NCBI GenBank assembly: GCA_964642855.1
Contig: CAZXSK010000003.1
Coordinates: forward strand, 39,988-103,987
Source of the DNA: CAZXSK01 sp964642855
GTDB lineage: Bacteria; Planctomycetota; Phycisphaerae; SM23-33
DNA length: 64,000 nt
Direction: 5' to 3'
In this document: in pieces, positions 52,174-59,928 of the stretch
Position numbering within the stretch: position 1 is the first letter of the stretch
Layout of the letters: every line of letters begins with the position of its first letter
The notes under the pieces: model-generated
What the model was told of the DNA's origin: nothing
Database searches by the model: none
Seen by the model: the letters and a program-made list of their open reading frames with translations, nothing else
Position numbers and translations under genes: made by a program

Positions 52174-52605
52174 CTAGAGTTTCTCGGCGAGCTTACCGAA
52201 GAAGCCGCCGCTCTTTTCGGTGTCGCCGCACTTGGCGAAGAGCGGCTCGAGCTTCTTCTTGAGCACCTCGACGGTGAAGGGCTTGACGATGAAGCAGTCG
52301 ACCCCTGCTTCGTCGAGCGCTTCTTCGACCTTCGCGACGGTACTCTCGGTGGTGATCATGACGATGGGGATGTGGCGCTTCTGCTGGGCGCGCACCTGCT
52401 TGGCGAACTCGATGCCCGTCATGTTGGGCATGTTCCAGTCGACGAAGCAGATGTTGACTCTGTCCTCGTCGAACGCCTCGAGCGCCTCGACGCCGTCGCC
52501 GGCCTCGGAAAACTCGAAGTCCGCCAGCTCGCTTTCCGTCAGCGAGCGCATGACCATTTTCCGCATGATCCCGGAATCATCAACAACCAGCGCGTGAATG
52601 TTCAT
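52174..52605 (-). CDS. cheY: Chemotaxis response regulator CheY
   Basis: The 143-residue receiver has VVDDSG, the phosphoacceptor aspartate in ICFVDWNMPNMTGIEF, threonine in VMITTEST and lysine in FIVKPFT. A short tail (SGGFFGKLAEKL) follows. CheY-P binds the flagellar switch. It is the first gene of the chemotaxis operon, about 400 bases downstream of fliS. Confidence 0.93.
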   Translation of the reverse strand: MNIHALVVDDSGIMRKMVMRSLTESELADFEFSEAGDGVEALEAFDEDRVNICFVDWNMPNMTGIEFAKQVRAQQKRHIPIVMITTESTVAKVEEALDEAGVDCFIVKPFTVEVLKKKLEPLFAKCGDTEKSGGFFGKLAEKL

Positions 52606-53004
52606 CTGTTCGTTCCCTTATCTCTTGCTTACCCCCGGTTGCACACCCAGGCGACCGGTACGCCATGCTTCCTGCCTGCCCTGCCGACGGTCGATCGGCC
52701 GGTCCGATCGGCCGACGATGGTTCCCCTTTTGAATCCCGATCGGAGCCGCCGGGCGGAAGACCGGCGTGTCACCGTCCATATCGGCTGACACGGAAGGCA
52801 AGTTAGCTAAAATGCCCGGAAAACGCCCCGGACCGCCTGTTGGCGGGACCGGGTGGTCTTGGCGGGGTCATGAGCGTGGGCGCAGCGAAGGCGCCAGCCT
52901 GGGATGCAGGTGCCCGGTGCGGTCCCCCGGTGGCCGGGCCGGTGCGTGTCGGGCCGGTGAAAGGCAGACTGCGCCTCCCGCCACCATGGTTCTCGGAAGA
53001 AGGT
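52606..53004. other. Intergenic region between fliS and cheY
   Basis: No gene is seen. It holds a sigma-28-type candidate at 52779-52805, a direct repeat cgatcggccg at 52692-52701 and 52705-52714, and a small ccgcc-tgtt-ggcgg hairpin near 52833-52846. Confidence 0.55.
52779..52805 (-). promoter_or_regulatory. Sigma-28-type promoter candidate before cheY
   Basis: On the minus strand TAACTTGC is followed after 11 bases by GCCGATAT. The -10 matches the FliA consensus GCCGATAA at seven of eight positions; the -35 is poor. It lies about 175 bases upstream of the cheY start. Confidence 0.4.
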
Positions 53005-53364
53005 CTAGGCGGTGATCGCCCGCCAGCCTTCGTTGAGTTCTTCCAGCAGCCCGATGACTTCTTCGAGGGGCTTGGGACTGTTCTCGACGTGGGCGGCGTT
53101 GAGGTGCCGGATCATGAACATGTAGAGGTTCCGGAGGTTCTGGGCGATCTCGCCGCCGACCTCCATGTCCAGCGAGACGTTGAGTTCCAGGATGATGTCG
53201 CAGGCCTTGTTGAGATACAGGTTCTTCTGCTCGTTGTCCTGGTTGCCCATCGCCTCGATGGCCTTCTTGAGGAAGCGGACCGCTCCCTCGTAAAGCATGA
53301 CCACGACCTTCCCTCGCGACTGGGTCGTTACCGCGTTCTGCTGATAGGCTGTGATGCCGTTCAT
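53005..53364 (-). CDS. fliS: Flagellin export chaperone FliS
   Basis: The 119-residue all-helical product begins ITAYQQNAVTTQSRGKVVVM and has VVMLYEGAVRFLKKAIEAM and the conserved LNVSLDMEVGGEIAQNLRNL. It binds the flagellin C-terminus in the cytoplasm and prevents early polymerisation. It follows fliD by 23 bases, a common order, so the two probably share the promoter before fliD. Confidence 0.95.
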   Translation of the reverse strand: MNGITAYQQNAVTTQSRGKVVVMLYEGAVRFLKKAIEAMGNQDNEQKNLYLNKACDIILELNVSLDMEVGGEIAQNLRNLYMFMIRHLNAAHVENSPKPLEEVIGLLEELNEGWRAITA

Positions 53365-53387
53365 GGTTCCCTCACCACCTCATTGCG

Positions 53388-55067
53388 CTATTTCTTCTTC
53401 GTAGCAGCCACGCTCTGGATGACTGCGTCGAATGATGCCCGGAATGAGTCCATCTCGGCCAGGGTCGCTTCCAGGCGGGCGTACTTCTGGCGCAACCGCT
53501 GCTCTTTCTCGATCAGTCGGTCTTCTTCCTCTTCGATCCGCAAATCCAGGCGCCGGATCGCGTCATCGAACTGATCGCTCTTGATTTTGATCAGGCCTTC
53601 GCTGGCGTCCAGGATGTTGGCGACCTCGTCGGACATGGCCCCAGCGAAGCCTTGCTGCACGCGCACGTCGGCGGTGGAGGTCTGGGTGCCGGCAGCTCCG
53701 TTCCACACGGCCGTCACGCGCAGTGATTCCTCGTCGTTGCCCGATGCGCCGACCAGCAGGTCGCCCTCGACGGTCATGTCACGCCACTCGGTTTCGCCCT
53801 TCCCGCGGATCCTGCCGCCGGTGAGCACGCCGTCGACAAACGTCGCCTCGACCTCGTAGAGGCCCGGCTCGGTGGCACTGCCCGAGGCCGCAAACTGCAC
53901 GTCGAGGTCGGCGTCGGATGTGATGGCCGTGCCGGTGTTGCTGGCCCCGATGAGGTCCAGCACGCCGTAGTAGTCTTCGGCCAGGGCGCTGTCGAGCGTC
54001 GAGTTGTCCAGCGTGAGGACGCCCTCGCGGTCGAATTCCAGACCGATCTGGGCCAGCAGGGTAAATGGGTCTTCGCTGCCCCAGGCGTCTTCGGCGCCGA
54101 CGAAGCCGGGCATCTTGCCGAGCATCGTCGACCGAACCTGGTGAATCAGGGCGTTGACCGTGGTATCTCCCTGCAGCAGGCCTGCCTGCTCGTTGGACTG
54201 GTCATACTCGGTGTAGCCGGCGATGGTGCCCATCATGCTGTTGTAGGCGGTCACGAAGTTGTTGAGCTTCTCCTTCAGGCCGCTGGTGTCCCGGTTGAGG
54301 TTCACCGTTGCGGTGCCCGTGCCCGTCAGGGCGATGGACGCCCCCTCGATGACGTCGGAAATGGTGTTTCCGTTCCGCTCGATCCAGGATCCCGCCGGGT
54401 AGCCGTCGATCCGGAGCTGGGAGTTCTGGGCGGTCTGGGTTTCGGTCCAGGCCGTGGTTTCGAAGCCGGTCAGCGTCGTGCCGGTCATGTCGATGGCGTA
54501 GTCCCCGCCGGTATCGTTGCCCGTGAGCACCAGGTGATACCGATGGTCCGCGTCGACTTCGTGGTCGAGAATGCTGGCCGTCACGCCGGGATTGTCAGAA
54601 TCATTGTTGATCAGGTCGCGCAGGTCCTCGAGGGTCATCTCGTCGGTGACGATCAGGGATCGCGTCTCGCCGTTGTAGGTGTAGACGAAGTTGCCCGTGC
54701 CCATCGCGTCGGCGTCATCCTGGGCGGAAACCCCCTCGTGAACTTCCTTCTCCGCCGAGGCCAGTCGATTGACCTCGATGCTATGGGTGCCTTCGGTGGC
54801 GCCGGCGGCACTCTTGACCTGCAGCACGTCGCTATCGCTGCTGGTGCCGGAGGTCTCCCGCAGCGCCTCGGCCGAGCTGAGCTTGGTCAGCACCGACCGC
54901 AGGGAACGAACCTTGGTGGCGATGCTGTCGATCGCCTTGCTCTTGGCTTCCCACTCGGCCTTGCTGCGGTCGAGCTGGTTCAGACGGTATCCCTGGGCCC
55001 GGAGAGTCGATTCGATCAGGGCATCGGTGTCCATGCCGGTGAAAACGCCAGGTAGTGCAAGACTCAT
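53388..55067 (-). CDS. fliD: Flagellar filament cap protein FliD
   Basis: The 559-residue protein has the FliD N-terminus (GVFTGMDTDALIESTLRAQ, then a coiled coil) and C-terminal coiled coil (IRRLDLRIEEEEDRLIEKEQ). The middle is Thr/Ser/Gly-rich beta structure. It forms the cap where flagellin subunits join the growing filament. An AGGAGA site precedes the ATG. A sigma-28 site lies 64 bases upstream. Confidence 0.92.
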   Translation of the reverse strand: MSLALPGVFTGMDTDALIESTLRAQGYRLNQLDRSKAEWEAKSKAIDSIATKVRSLRSVLTKLSSAEALRETSGTSSDSDVLQVKSAAGATEGTHSIEVNRLASAEKEVHEGVSAQDDADAMGTGNFVYTYNGETRSLIVTDEMTLEDLRDLINNDSDNPGVTASILDHEVDADHRYHLVLTGNDTGGDYAIDMTGTTLTGFETTAWTETQTAQNSQLRIDGYPAGSWIERNGNTISDVIEGASIALTGTGTATVNLNRDTSGLKEKLNNFVTAYNSMMGTIAGYTEYDQSNEQAGLLQGDTTVNALIHQVRSTMLGKMPGFVGAEDAWGSEDPFTLLAQIGLEFDREGVLTLDNSTLDSALAEDYYGVLDLIGASNTGTAITSDADLDVQFAASGSATEPGLYEVEATFVDGVLTGGRIRGKGETEWRDMTVEGDLLVGASGNDEESLRVTAVWNGAAGTQTSTADVRVQQGFAGAMSDEVANILDASEGLIKIKSDQFDDAIRRLDLRIEEEEDRLIEKEQRLRQKYARLEATLAEMDSFRASFDAVIQSVAATKKK

Positions 55068-55130
55068 GGAAGCATCTCCTATGCATCGAGGCGGAGTGCG
55101 GGGCGGATCTCACCCCCCTCCACCTACTCT

Positions 55131-55157
55131 TTATCGGGGCCCGAAGGCGCAACTTGA
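55131..55157 (-). promoter_or_regulatory. Sigma-28 (FliA) promoter before fliD
   Basis: On the minus strand TCAAGTTG (-35) and CCCGATAA (-10) have the exact 11-base spacing. Matches to TAAAGTTT and GCCGATAA are six and seven of eight. It lies 64 bases upstream of the fliD ATG. Confidence 0.75.
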
Positions 55158-55251
55158 GGGGAAACTCCCCCACCAACAAAACAGCCACAGAGACAGGAAC
55201 TGCCGACGATTTCTCGCAGCTGTTCCCGCCTCTGTGGCTTGGAAAGGTCGA

Positions 55252-55309
55252 AAGGCGGTCCCGCGGGTCGGGGCTTGGGTGCGGTCAGTTACACGAACGG
55301 AACCGCCTT
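55252..55309 (-). terminator. Structured 3' element of flagellin 1
   Basis: Outer arms aaggcggt (55252-55259) and accgcctt (55302-55309) pair, with an inner cccg-cgggt-cggg hairpin around gggtcgggg (55265-55273). It begins 25 bases after the flagellin stop and resembles the element after flagellin 2. It is probably a terminator or 3' stabiliser. Confidence 0.55.
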
Positions 55310-55333
55310 CCGTAGTTCATCACTGACGCTGGG

Positions 55334-56494
55334 TTACTGCAGCAGCGACAGGGCCATCTGCGGCATGGTGTTCGCCTGCGACAGCATCGAGATGCCTGCC
55401 TGCGACAGCACCTGGTGGCGCGTCATGGCGGCCATCTCGCTGGCGACGTCCACGTCACTGATGCGGCTTTCGGCAGCCAGGAGGTTCTCCGCCTGGATGT
55501 CGATAACCGACGTGGCCGACTCAAGACGGTTCATCAGGTAACCGAGCTTGGCACGGTAGTCGTCCTTGGTCTTGATGGCCTCTTCGATGGACGTCAGGGC
55601 CAGCCGGGCCGAGGCGGCACTGCGAATGCTGATGCCGTCCTTGCCGGCCGTCGTGCTCCACGTACTCATCAGCGTTTGGGAGGAAGCGTCCGTACCCGAT
55701 ACACCGAAGGACAGGGTCTGCGAACCGGCCGTGTTTGAGACCACCTGGATGGTGTACCCGCCACCGTCGGCTTCGACGACCGAAGCAGAGAGACCCGCTT
55801 CGTTATCGATCTCTTCTGCGATCTCATTGAGGCTGATCGTCGCCGAGTCGAAGCTCACGACCACCGATCCGTTGGTGCCGAAGGTCGAGTCCGTCGAGGA
55901 AATCTTGATGGACGCCGAGTACTGTCCTTCGGCCGTGGCATCGGTGACGGTGCCAGCCATGGTCGCCTTGGCCTTGGAGTCCTTGACGGCCAGGCCCGCG
56001 GCGGTCATGTCCGCACGGTCGATGGTGATCATCTCGGTGGAGCCGAGGTGGATCTTGTACTTCCCGCCACCGTCGGTGTCATTCAGGAGATTCAGCTCGT
56101 TGAACTCGGTGTTTCCGGCAATACGGTCGATTTCTTCGACCAGCTGGTCGAATTCGTCGTCCATGATGCCACGCTGGGCGGACGAGTACGATTCGGTCGA
56201 GCTCTGCTCGGCCAGCTCTCGCATGCGGACAAGAATGTTGTCCACGACGCCCATGGCACCTTCAGCCGTCTGCAGCATGGAGATGGCATCGCGGGCATTA
56301 CGCGAGCCCTGCTTGAGAACCGCTACGTCGGCACGAATCAGCTCGCGGACAGCCAGACCGGCAGCATCGTCACCCGAGGTGTTGATGCGCAGACCGGAAG
56401 ACAGGCGGGCCACCGACTTGCTGAGGTGGTCGTAGCTCTTGCCCAACTGACGCGCGGCCTGCTCGGCCATAAGGTTGTTCTTAATCGCTAGCAT
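55334..56494 (-). CDS. fliC: Flagellin (copy 1)
   Basis: The 386-residue protein has a flagellin N-terminus (RLSSGLRINTSGDDAAGLAV, AISMLQTAEGAM, and a D1 helix with RMRELAEQSS) and C-terminus (AESRISDVDVASEMAAMTRH, then SQANTMPQMALSLLQ). The middle is variable and Ser/Thr-rich. It polymerises into the filament. It has the same length as copy 2, with similar ends and a different centre. A GGGAGA site precedes the ATG, and a strong sigma-28 promoter lies about 133 bases upstream. Confidence 0.96.
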   Translation of the reverse strand: MLAIKNNLMAEQAARQLGKSYDHLSKSVARLSSGLRINTSGDDAAGLAVRELIRADVAVLKQGSRNARDAISMLQTAEGAMGVVDNILVRMRELAEQSSTESYSSAQRGIMDDEFDQLVEEIDRIAGNTEFNELNLLNDTDGGGKYKIHLGSTEMITIDRADMTAAGLAVKDSKAKATMAGTVTDATAEGQYSASIKISSTDSTFGTNGSVVVSFDSATISLNEIAEEIDNEAGLSASVVEADGGGYTIQVVSNTAGSQTLSFGVSGTDASSQTLMSTWSTTAGKDGISIRSAASARLALTSIEEAIKTKDDYRAKLGYLMNRLESATSVIDIQAENLLAAESRISDVDVASEMAAMTRHQVLSQAGISMLSQANTMPQMALSLLQ

Positions 56495-56626
56495 CTACAT
56501 TCTCCCTGTACAAGTGGTCGAGGCGGCAGACGTACACAGCCTGCTGCCGGTGGGACTTCGATCTTCCGGATGCGAAAGTCCCAGGCGGGGAGGTGTTCCT
56601 CACTTGACCTTCCCTCGCATGGGTCA

Positions 56627-56653
56627 TTATCGGGAGGTGAGGGGTTTACTTTA
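56627..56653 (-). promoter_or_regulatory. Sigma-28 (FliA) promoter before flagellin 1
   Basis: On the minus strand TAAAGTAA (-35) and CCCGATAA (-10) have the exact 11-base spacing. They match the consensus TAAAGTTT and GCCGATAA at six and seven of eight positions. The leader is about 125 bases long. Confidence 0.85.
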
Positions 56654-56892
56654 GCCGCCGCGGAAGGAATCTCCGCGGTGCCCTCAGAAGGCTAAATCAT
56701 CCTAAGTCCCTGTCATCAATAATCCTGCAGGAACACCAGGTCGGGCCGGTCCGGAAAGTCGCTGAATTTCCGGAAGATTTCTCCGCCCCGGAGGGGCAGA
56801 AAATGCCCCGATCAGGGCGCAAAATAACGCGGAGGCCACTGCCGGAAGCTCTTGCGAGCCGTCCGGTGTGACCCCCGCGTTCCTCGAAAATC

Positions 56893-56951
56893 GGGAGGCG
56901 ACCCCGTGGGTCGGGGCTTTGTGCGGAACTACGCAGCCAGGGCCGCCTCCC
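56893..56951 (-). terminator. Structured 3' element of flagellin 2
   Basis: Outer arms gggaggcg (56893-56900) and cgcctccc (56944-56951) pair, with an inner ccccg-tgggt-cgggg hairpin. It lies 48 bases after the flagellin 2 stop. It shares gggtcggggct, the following gtgcgg and the general fold with the element after flagellin 1. Confidence 0.55.
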
Positions 56952-56998
56952 GTGTAGTCCGCAGAGTTTCTATCCCATCAGCGCGGGTGCCCCGAACT

Positions 56999-58159
56999 TT
57001 ACCCCTGCAGCAGCGACAACGCCATCTGCGGGATCTGGTTGGCCTGGGAGAGCATCGAAATGCCCGCCTGGGCCAGCACCTGGTTGCGGGTCATCGCCGC
57101 CATCTCGCTGGCGACGTCCACGTCACTGATGCGGCTTTCAGCGGCCAGGAGGTTCTCCGCCTGGATGTCGATAACCGAGATCGCAGCTTCCAGACGGTTC
57201 ATCAGGTAGCCCAGCTTGGCGCGATAGGTGTCCTTGGTCTGGATGGCATCGTAGAGCGTAGTCAGTGCCTCACGGGCCGACAACGCCGTGTTGATCGACA
57301 CACCATTGGAGCCCGCCCGCAACGTCCACGCGCTCAGTTCGCTGTCATTCGAAGCCGCGGAGGTGTTCTGGTCCACGACCGGCGTCTGCAGAGTATAGGC
57401 GCTGCCCTTCGAGTCGGTCGTTACCTTGATGGTATACCCGCCGGCCACGGCGACCACCGAGGCGGAAATGCCCGTTGCGTCATCGATCTTGCTCGCCACG
57501 CAGGCCAGCGAAATCGTAGCCGAATCGATGGTCACAGCTACCGAAAGCACCGTCGGGTCGGTCGTTTTGAAGGTCAACCTCGCGGAGTAGGCGTTCGGAG
57601 CAACCGTGGACGTCCAGACGTTGTCCAGCACCGCCTGGCCGGACCGGTTGGCGATCGCCAGACCCGTCGAAGTCATGTCCGAGCGGTCCAGCTGGATCAT
57701 CTCGACGGTACCCAGGTGGATCTTGTAGTTGCTGTAGGTCTCGTCGTTGAGCAGGCTCAGGCCGTTGAACGTGGTGTTGTTGGAGATCCGGTCGATCTCC
57801 TGCATCAACTGACTGAATTCCTGATGCATGATGCCGCGCTGGGCGGAGGAGTACGACTCGGTCGCCGACTGTTCGGCCAGTTCCCGCATGCGGATCAGGA
57901 TCGAGTCAATCACGCCGATGGCCCCTTCAGCCGTCTGCAGCATACTGATTGCATCCCGGCCGTTGCGGGCACCCTGTTTGAGCACAGCCACGTCCGCCCG
58001 GATCAGCTCGCGAACCGCCATGCCCGCTGCATCGTCACCTGCTGTCGTAATCCGAAGGCCCGACGACAACCTTGCGACCGATTTGGTCAGGCTGTCGTAG
58101 CTGATGCCCAACTGGCGGGCTGCCTGCTCAGCCATCAGGTTGTTCTTGATTGCCAGCAT
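56999..58159 (-). CDS. fliC: Flagellin (copy 2)
   Basis: The ATG at 58159 with AAGGAGA upstream gives 386 residues, the same as copy 1. The N-terminus (MLAIKNNLMAEQAARQLGIS) and C-terminus (SDVDVASEMAAMTRNQVLAQ, SQANQIPQMALSLLQG) are nearly the same as copy 1, while the centre (about 175-310) differs. It is upstream of copy 1, which has its own promoter, so the copies can be made in different amounts. The leader is unusually long (about 360 bases) if the sigma-28-type site at 58526 is used. Confidence 0.96.
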   Translation of the reverse strand: MLAIKNNLMAEQAARQLGISYDSLTKSVARLSSGLRITTAGDDAAGMAVRELIRADVAVLKQGARNGRDAISMLQTAEGAIGVIDSILIRMRELAEQSATESYSSAQRGIMHQEFSQLMQEIDRISNNTTFNGLSLLNDETYSNYKIHLGTVEMIQLDRSDMTSTGLAIANRSGQAVLDNVWTSTVAPNAYSARLTFKTTDPTVLSVAVTIDSATISLACVASKIDDATGISASVVAVAGGYTIKVTTDSKGSAYTLQTPVVDQNTSAASNDSELSAWTLRAGSNGVSINTALSAREALTTLYDAIQTKDTYRAKLGYLMNRLEAAISVIDIQAENLLAAESRISDVDVASEMAAMTRNQVLAQAGISMLSQANQIPQMALSLLQG

Positions 58160-58525
58160 CCCAATCTCTCCTTCCAGCTCTTGCTTGAACGAGTGGGCGC
58201 GGACCGACAGCACGATGCGTGTCTGGATCCTGAGAACCCCCGACCCGGAGGCTGCTACGCCGCACAAGAAACCTTGATTCGTTGTTCGTCCCGATGCCTG
58301 TCCCGAGGAGGAACACGCAGCGGGTGGTTAGGCTCATGCATTGCGGAGGAAAAACCCGCGAGGCATTGTTCGGGCGCTTCGGCCCTGCCTTTGGGTTCTT
58401 TGGAGATGCCGGCCTGTCGGCCGATCCAGAGAACCCCGACCCTTACAGCTACTGCTTACTTCCGGCGGCCTGGCGATTCGCCCTGAGGGGAGCGTTTCGT
58501 TCTGGCCTTGCCTTTCCACCCGCCA

Positions 58526-58552
58526 TTATCGAGTGACCCCGGGGGGGCTTAA
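58526..58552 (-). promoter_or_regulatory. Sigma-28-type promoter candidate before flagellin 2
   Basis: On the minus strand TTAAGCCC and CTCGATAA are 11 bases apart. The -10 matches GCCGATAA at six of eight positions and the -35 holds the AAG core only. It lies 367 bases upstream of the ATG, so the leader would be long. Confidence 0.5.
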
Positions 58553-58777
58553 GCAATTGGAGCGACTTTCTGAAGTTTTTCTGCCCGACCCGTTTGCATT
58601 CGTCCCATTCGTATCCCAAGCCGGGATATTGCAGGGCGGGGATTGCGGGGGGGCAGGACCGGAGACAGGGGACCCGCAGGATTCCGGCGGCGTCTACGGC
58701 AGGGGAAAGCAGCGGCGATGCAAGGCGAGGGGAATGACACGATACGGCAGCTTTCTGAGCACGCGCGCATGACAGCA

Positions 58778-58801
58778 AGCCGGGGCATCGATGCCCCGGC
58801 T
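58778..58801 (-). terminator. 24-base perfect palindrome after the FlgM-like gene
   Basis: The palindrome agccggggcatc/gatgccccggct is perfect and starts 30 bases after the stop at 58832. A short T-rich stretch (ttgctgtcat) follows on the minus strand. It fits a terminator that separates this gene from the flagellin 2 promoter. Confidence 0.6.
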
Positions 58802-58831
58802 GGGAAAACCCGCTGATTCGAGCGGAACTGC

Positions 58832-59110
58832 CTAGAAACCGAGATCCAGGATCGTCTGGGCGGCGCGGCGTGCGGCTTCCGGCGTGTCAAGCTGGCCGGT
58901 TTCCAGCAGGCGGCGTGCCTCATCGACGGCCTGGATATTCACTTCCTCGCTCTGAAGAGCCAAACTGACGAACGAGTTGTGCGCTGCCTGGAGGAGCGAT
59001 CCTCCAGCCGGCTTCGGTTTGCCGCCCGAATCACTTTTGGGCGCACGATCCGACTTGTTGCGGTTCGGTACGCCCTGCGGCTCGAATCCGAATGTCCCAT
59101 GAATACGCAC
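58832..59110 (-). CDS. FlgM-like anti-sigma-28 candidate
   Basis: The 92-residue product (GTG start, AGGAG site) has a hydrophilic, Lys/Ser/Pro-rich first half and a helical second half (VNIQAVDEARRLLETGQLDT followed by PEAARRAAQTILDLGF). Size and layout resemble FlgM: disordered start, then helices that bind FliA, with the I-x3-R-x3-...G-x-(L/Y)-x...IA/AA-x-x-(I/L)-L pattern. A sigma-28-type promoter lies directly before it, as is usual for flgM, and fliA is 2 kb away. The similarity is weak, so the call is partly from context. Confidence 0.5.
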   Translation of the reverse strand: MRIHGTFGFEPQGVPNRNKSDRAPKSDSGGKPKPAGGSLLQAAHNSFVSLALQSEEVNIQAVDEARRLLETGQLDTPEAARRAAQTILDLGF

Positions 59111-59146
59111 GATACCAACTCCTGATAGACCTTCTGGTCACTCCCA

Positions 59147-59173
59147 TTGTCGTCACGAGAGGCGTTTGCTTTA
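59147..59173 (-). promoter_or_regulatory. Sigma-28-type promoter before the FlgM-like gene
   Basis: On the minus strand TAAAGCAA (-35, five of eight) and GACGACAA (-10, six of eight) have the exact 11-base spacing. It lies 37 bases before the GTG start, which gives a short leader of about 30 bases. Confidence 0.6.
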
Positions 59174-59238
59174 GGGCGGAACCGAAAAAACCACGATCTT
59201 TTTACAATCCCTTCAATGAAAGAGGTTTGTCGGCGTTC

Positions 59239-59916
59239 TTATCTGGCTGTCCTGGCCGCCATACGGGGTCTTCGGGGCGGAATCAGCGTACCGACGGCTT
59301 CGTAGGCAACGAATTTCGAGAACAGTTTGGGGCTCATCTGTGCCATTTCCCAGTTGGCTGGGTCGTAGCCGTCCCGCATCTTGTACTTGAAGAAGTTCTT
59401 GAGTCGCTTCTCGACGGCCTGGTCGGTGCTGTCCCAGTAGTGGTCCACGCCCCAGACGACCCTGCCCACGCGTACGTCGATCAGGCTGAGATAGAGCCCC
59501 AGTTGCAGGCGGGGAGGCACCTGGAAGTTGCGGATCTTGCCCACCAGCACGGCATCGCAGCCGAGGGTTTCCTGGATGGTCTTCAGCTCATCCTGGGTAT
59601 ACCTGCGAGGCTGATCGAGCCGGAGGTCCTTGTAGATCTGGTCGGTGCGATCCACGAGATACACGTGGAACAGCTTGCGGTCATGCAGGGCTTTGTAGAC
59701 CGCGCGGGTCATCTCCCTGCCGATGCCGGTCTTGTCGCTCTGCTCGTCGACGATCTCGATGAACACGACCCGCCGGATCGCCTTGAGCGCCTGGGGATCG
59801 GGCTTTTTGCAGGTGATCGCTGCCGTCGGGGGCCCGGGGGGATCCACGTCGACGATGCAGCCGGCCAGGGCTGTTACGGTCAGCGAAGCAAGCAGGATGG
59901 CGTGGGAGATTCTCAT
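59239..59916 (-). CDS. Lipoprotein of the flagellar locus (function unknown)
   Basis: The 225-residue product has a lipoprotein signal with lipobox LTVTALAGC. The mature part has VVFIEIVDEQSDKTGIGREM, DAVLVGKIRNFQVPPRLQLG and DVRVGRVVWGVDHYWDSTDQ, an alpha/beta pattern like the CsgG/TolB-N-type outer-membrane lipoproteins, with the typical phrase G-x-D-A-V-L-V-G. I cannot name the family with certainty. It follows the coiled-coil lipoprotein by 12 bases and is probably the last gene of the fliA operon. A role at the basal body or outer membrane is a guess. Confidence 0.55.
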   Translation of the reverse strand: MRISHAILLASLTVTALAGCIVDVDPPGPPTAAITCKKPDPQALKAIRRVVFIEIVDEQSDKTGIGREMTRAVYKALHDRKLFHVYLVDRTDQIYKDLRLDQPRRYTQDELKTIQETLGCDAVLVGKIRNFQVPPRLQLGLYLSLIDVRVGRVVWGVDHYWDSTDQAVEKRLKNFFKYKMRDGYDPANWEMAQMSPKLFSKFVAYEAVGTLIPPRRPRMAARTAR

Positions 59917-59928
59917 GGATATCTCGTG

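Larger units (their letters stand above)
56495..56998. other. Region between the two flagellin genes
   Basis: No gene is seen. It holds the structured 3' element of flagellin 2, then the sigma-28 promoter and leader of flagellin 1. In the leader, gggacttcg at 56552-56560 pairs with cgaaagtccc at 56573-56582 to form a hairpin. Between the two units near 56690-56880 nothing else is recognised. Confidence 0.65.
58160..58831. other. Long leader region upstream of flagellin 2
   Basis: No gene is seen in 672 bases. It holds a sigma-28-type site at 58526-58552, two copies of gagaacccc followed by cgaccc (ending at 58246 and 58442), G runs, and the palindrome at 58778-58801 that ends the FlgM-like unit. 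The leader RNA would hold gggtcgggg twice, which is complementary to the ccccgaccc of the flagellin 3' elements. Confidence 0.55.

Noticed and set aside
58160..58831. A c-di-GMP riboswitch in the long flagellin 2 leader
   Set aside because: The conserved GEMM core sequences were not found on the minus strand. Only GC-rich repeats and one palindrome are visible.
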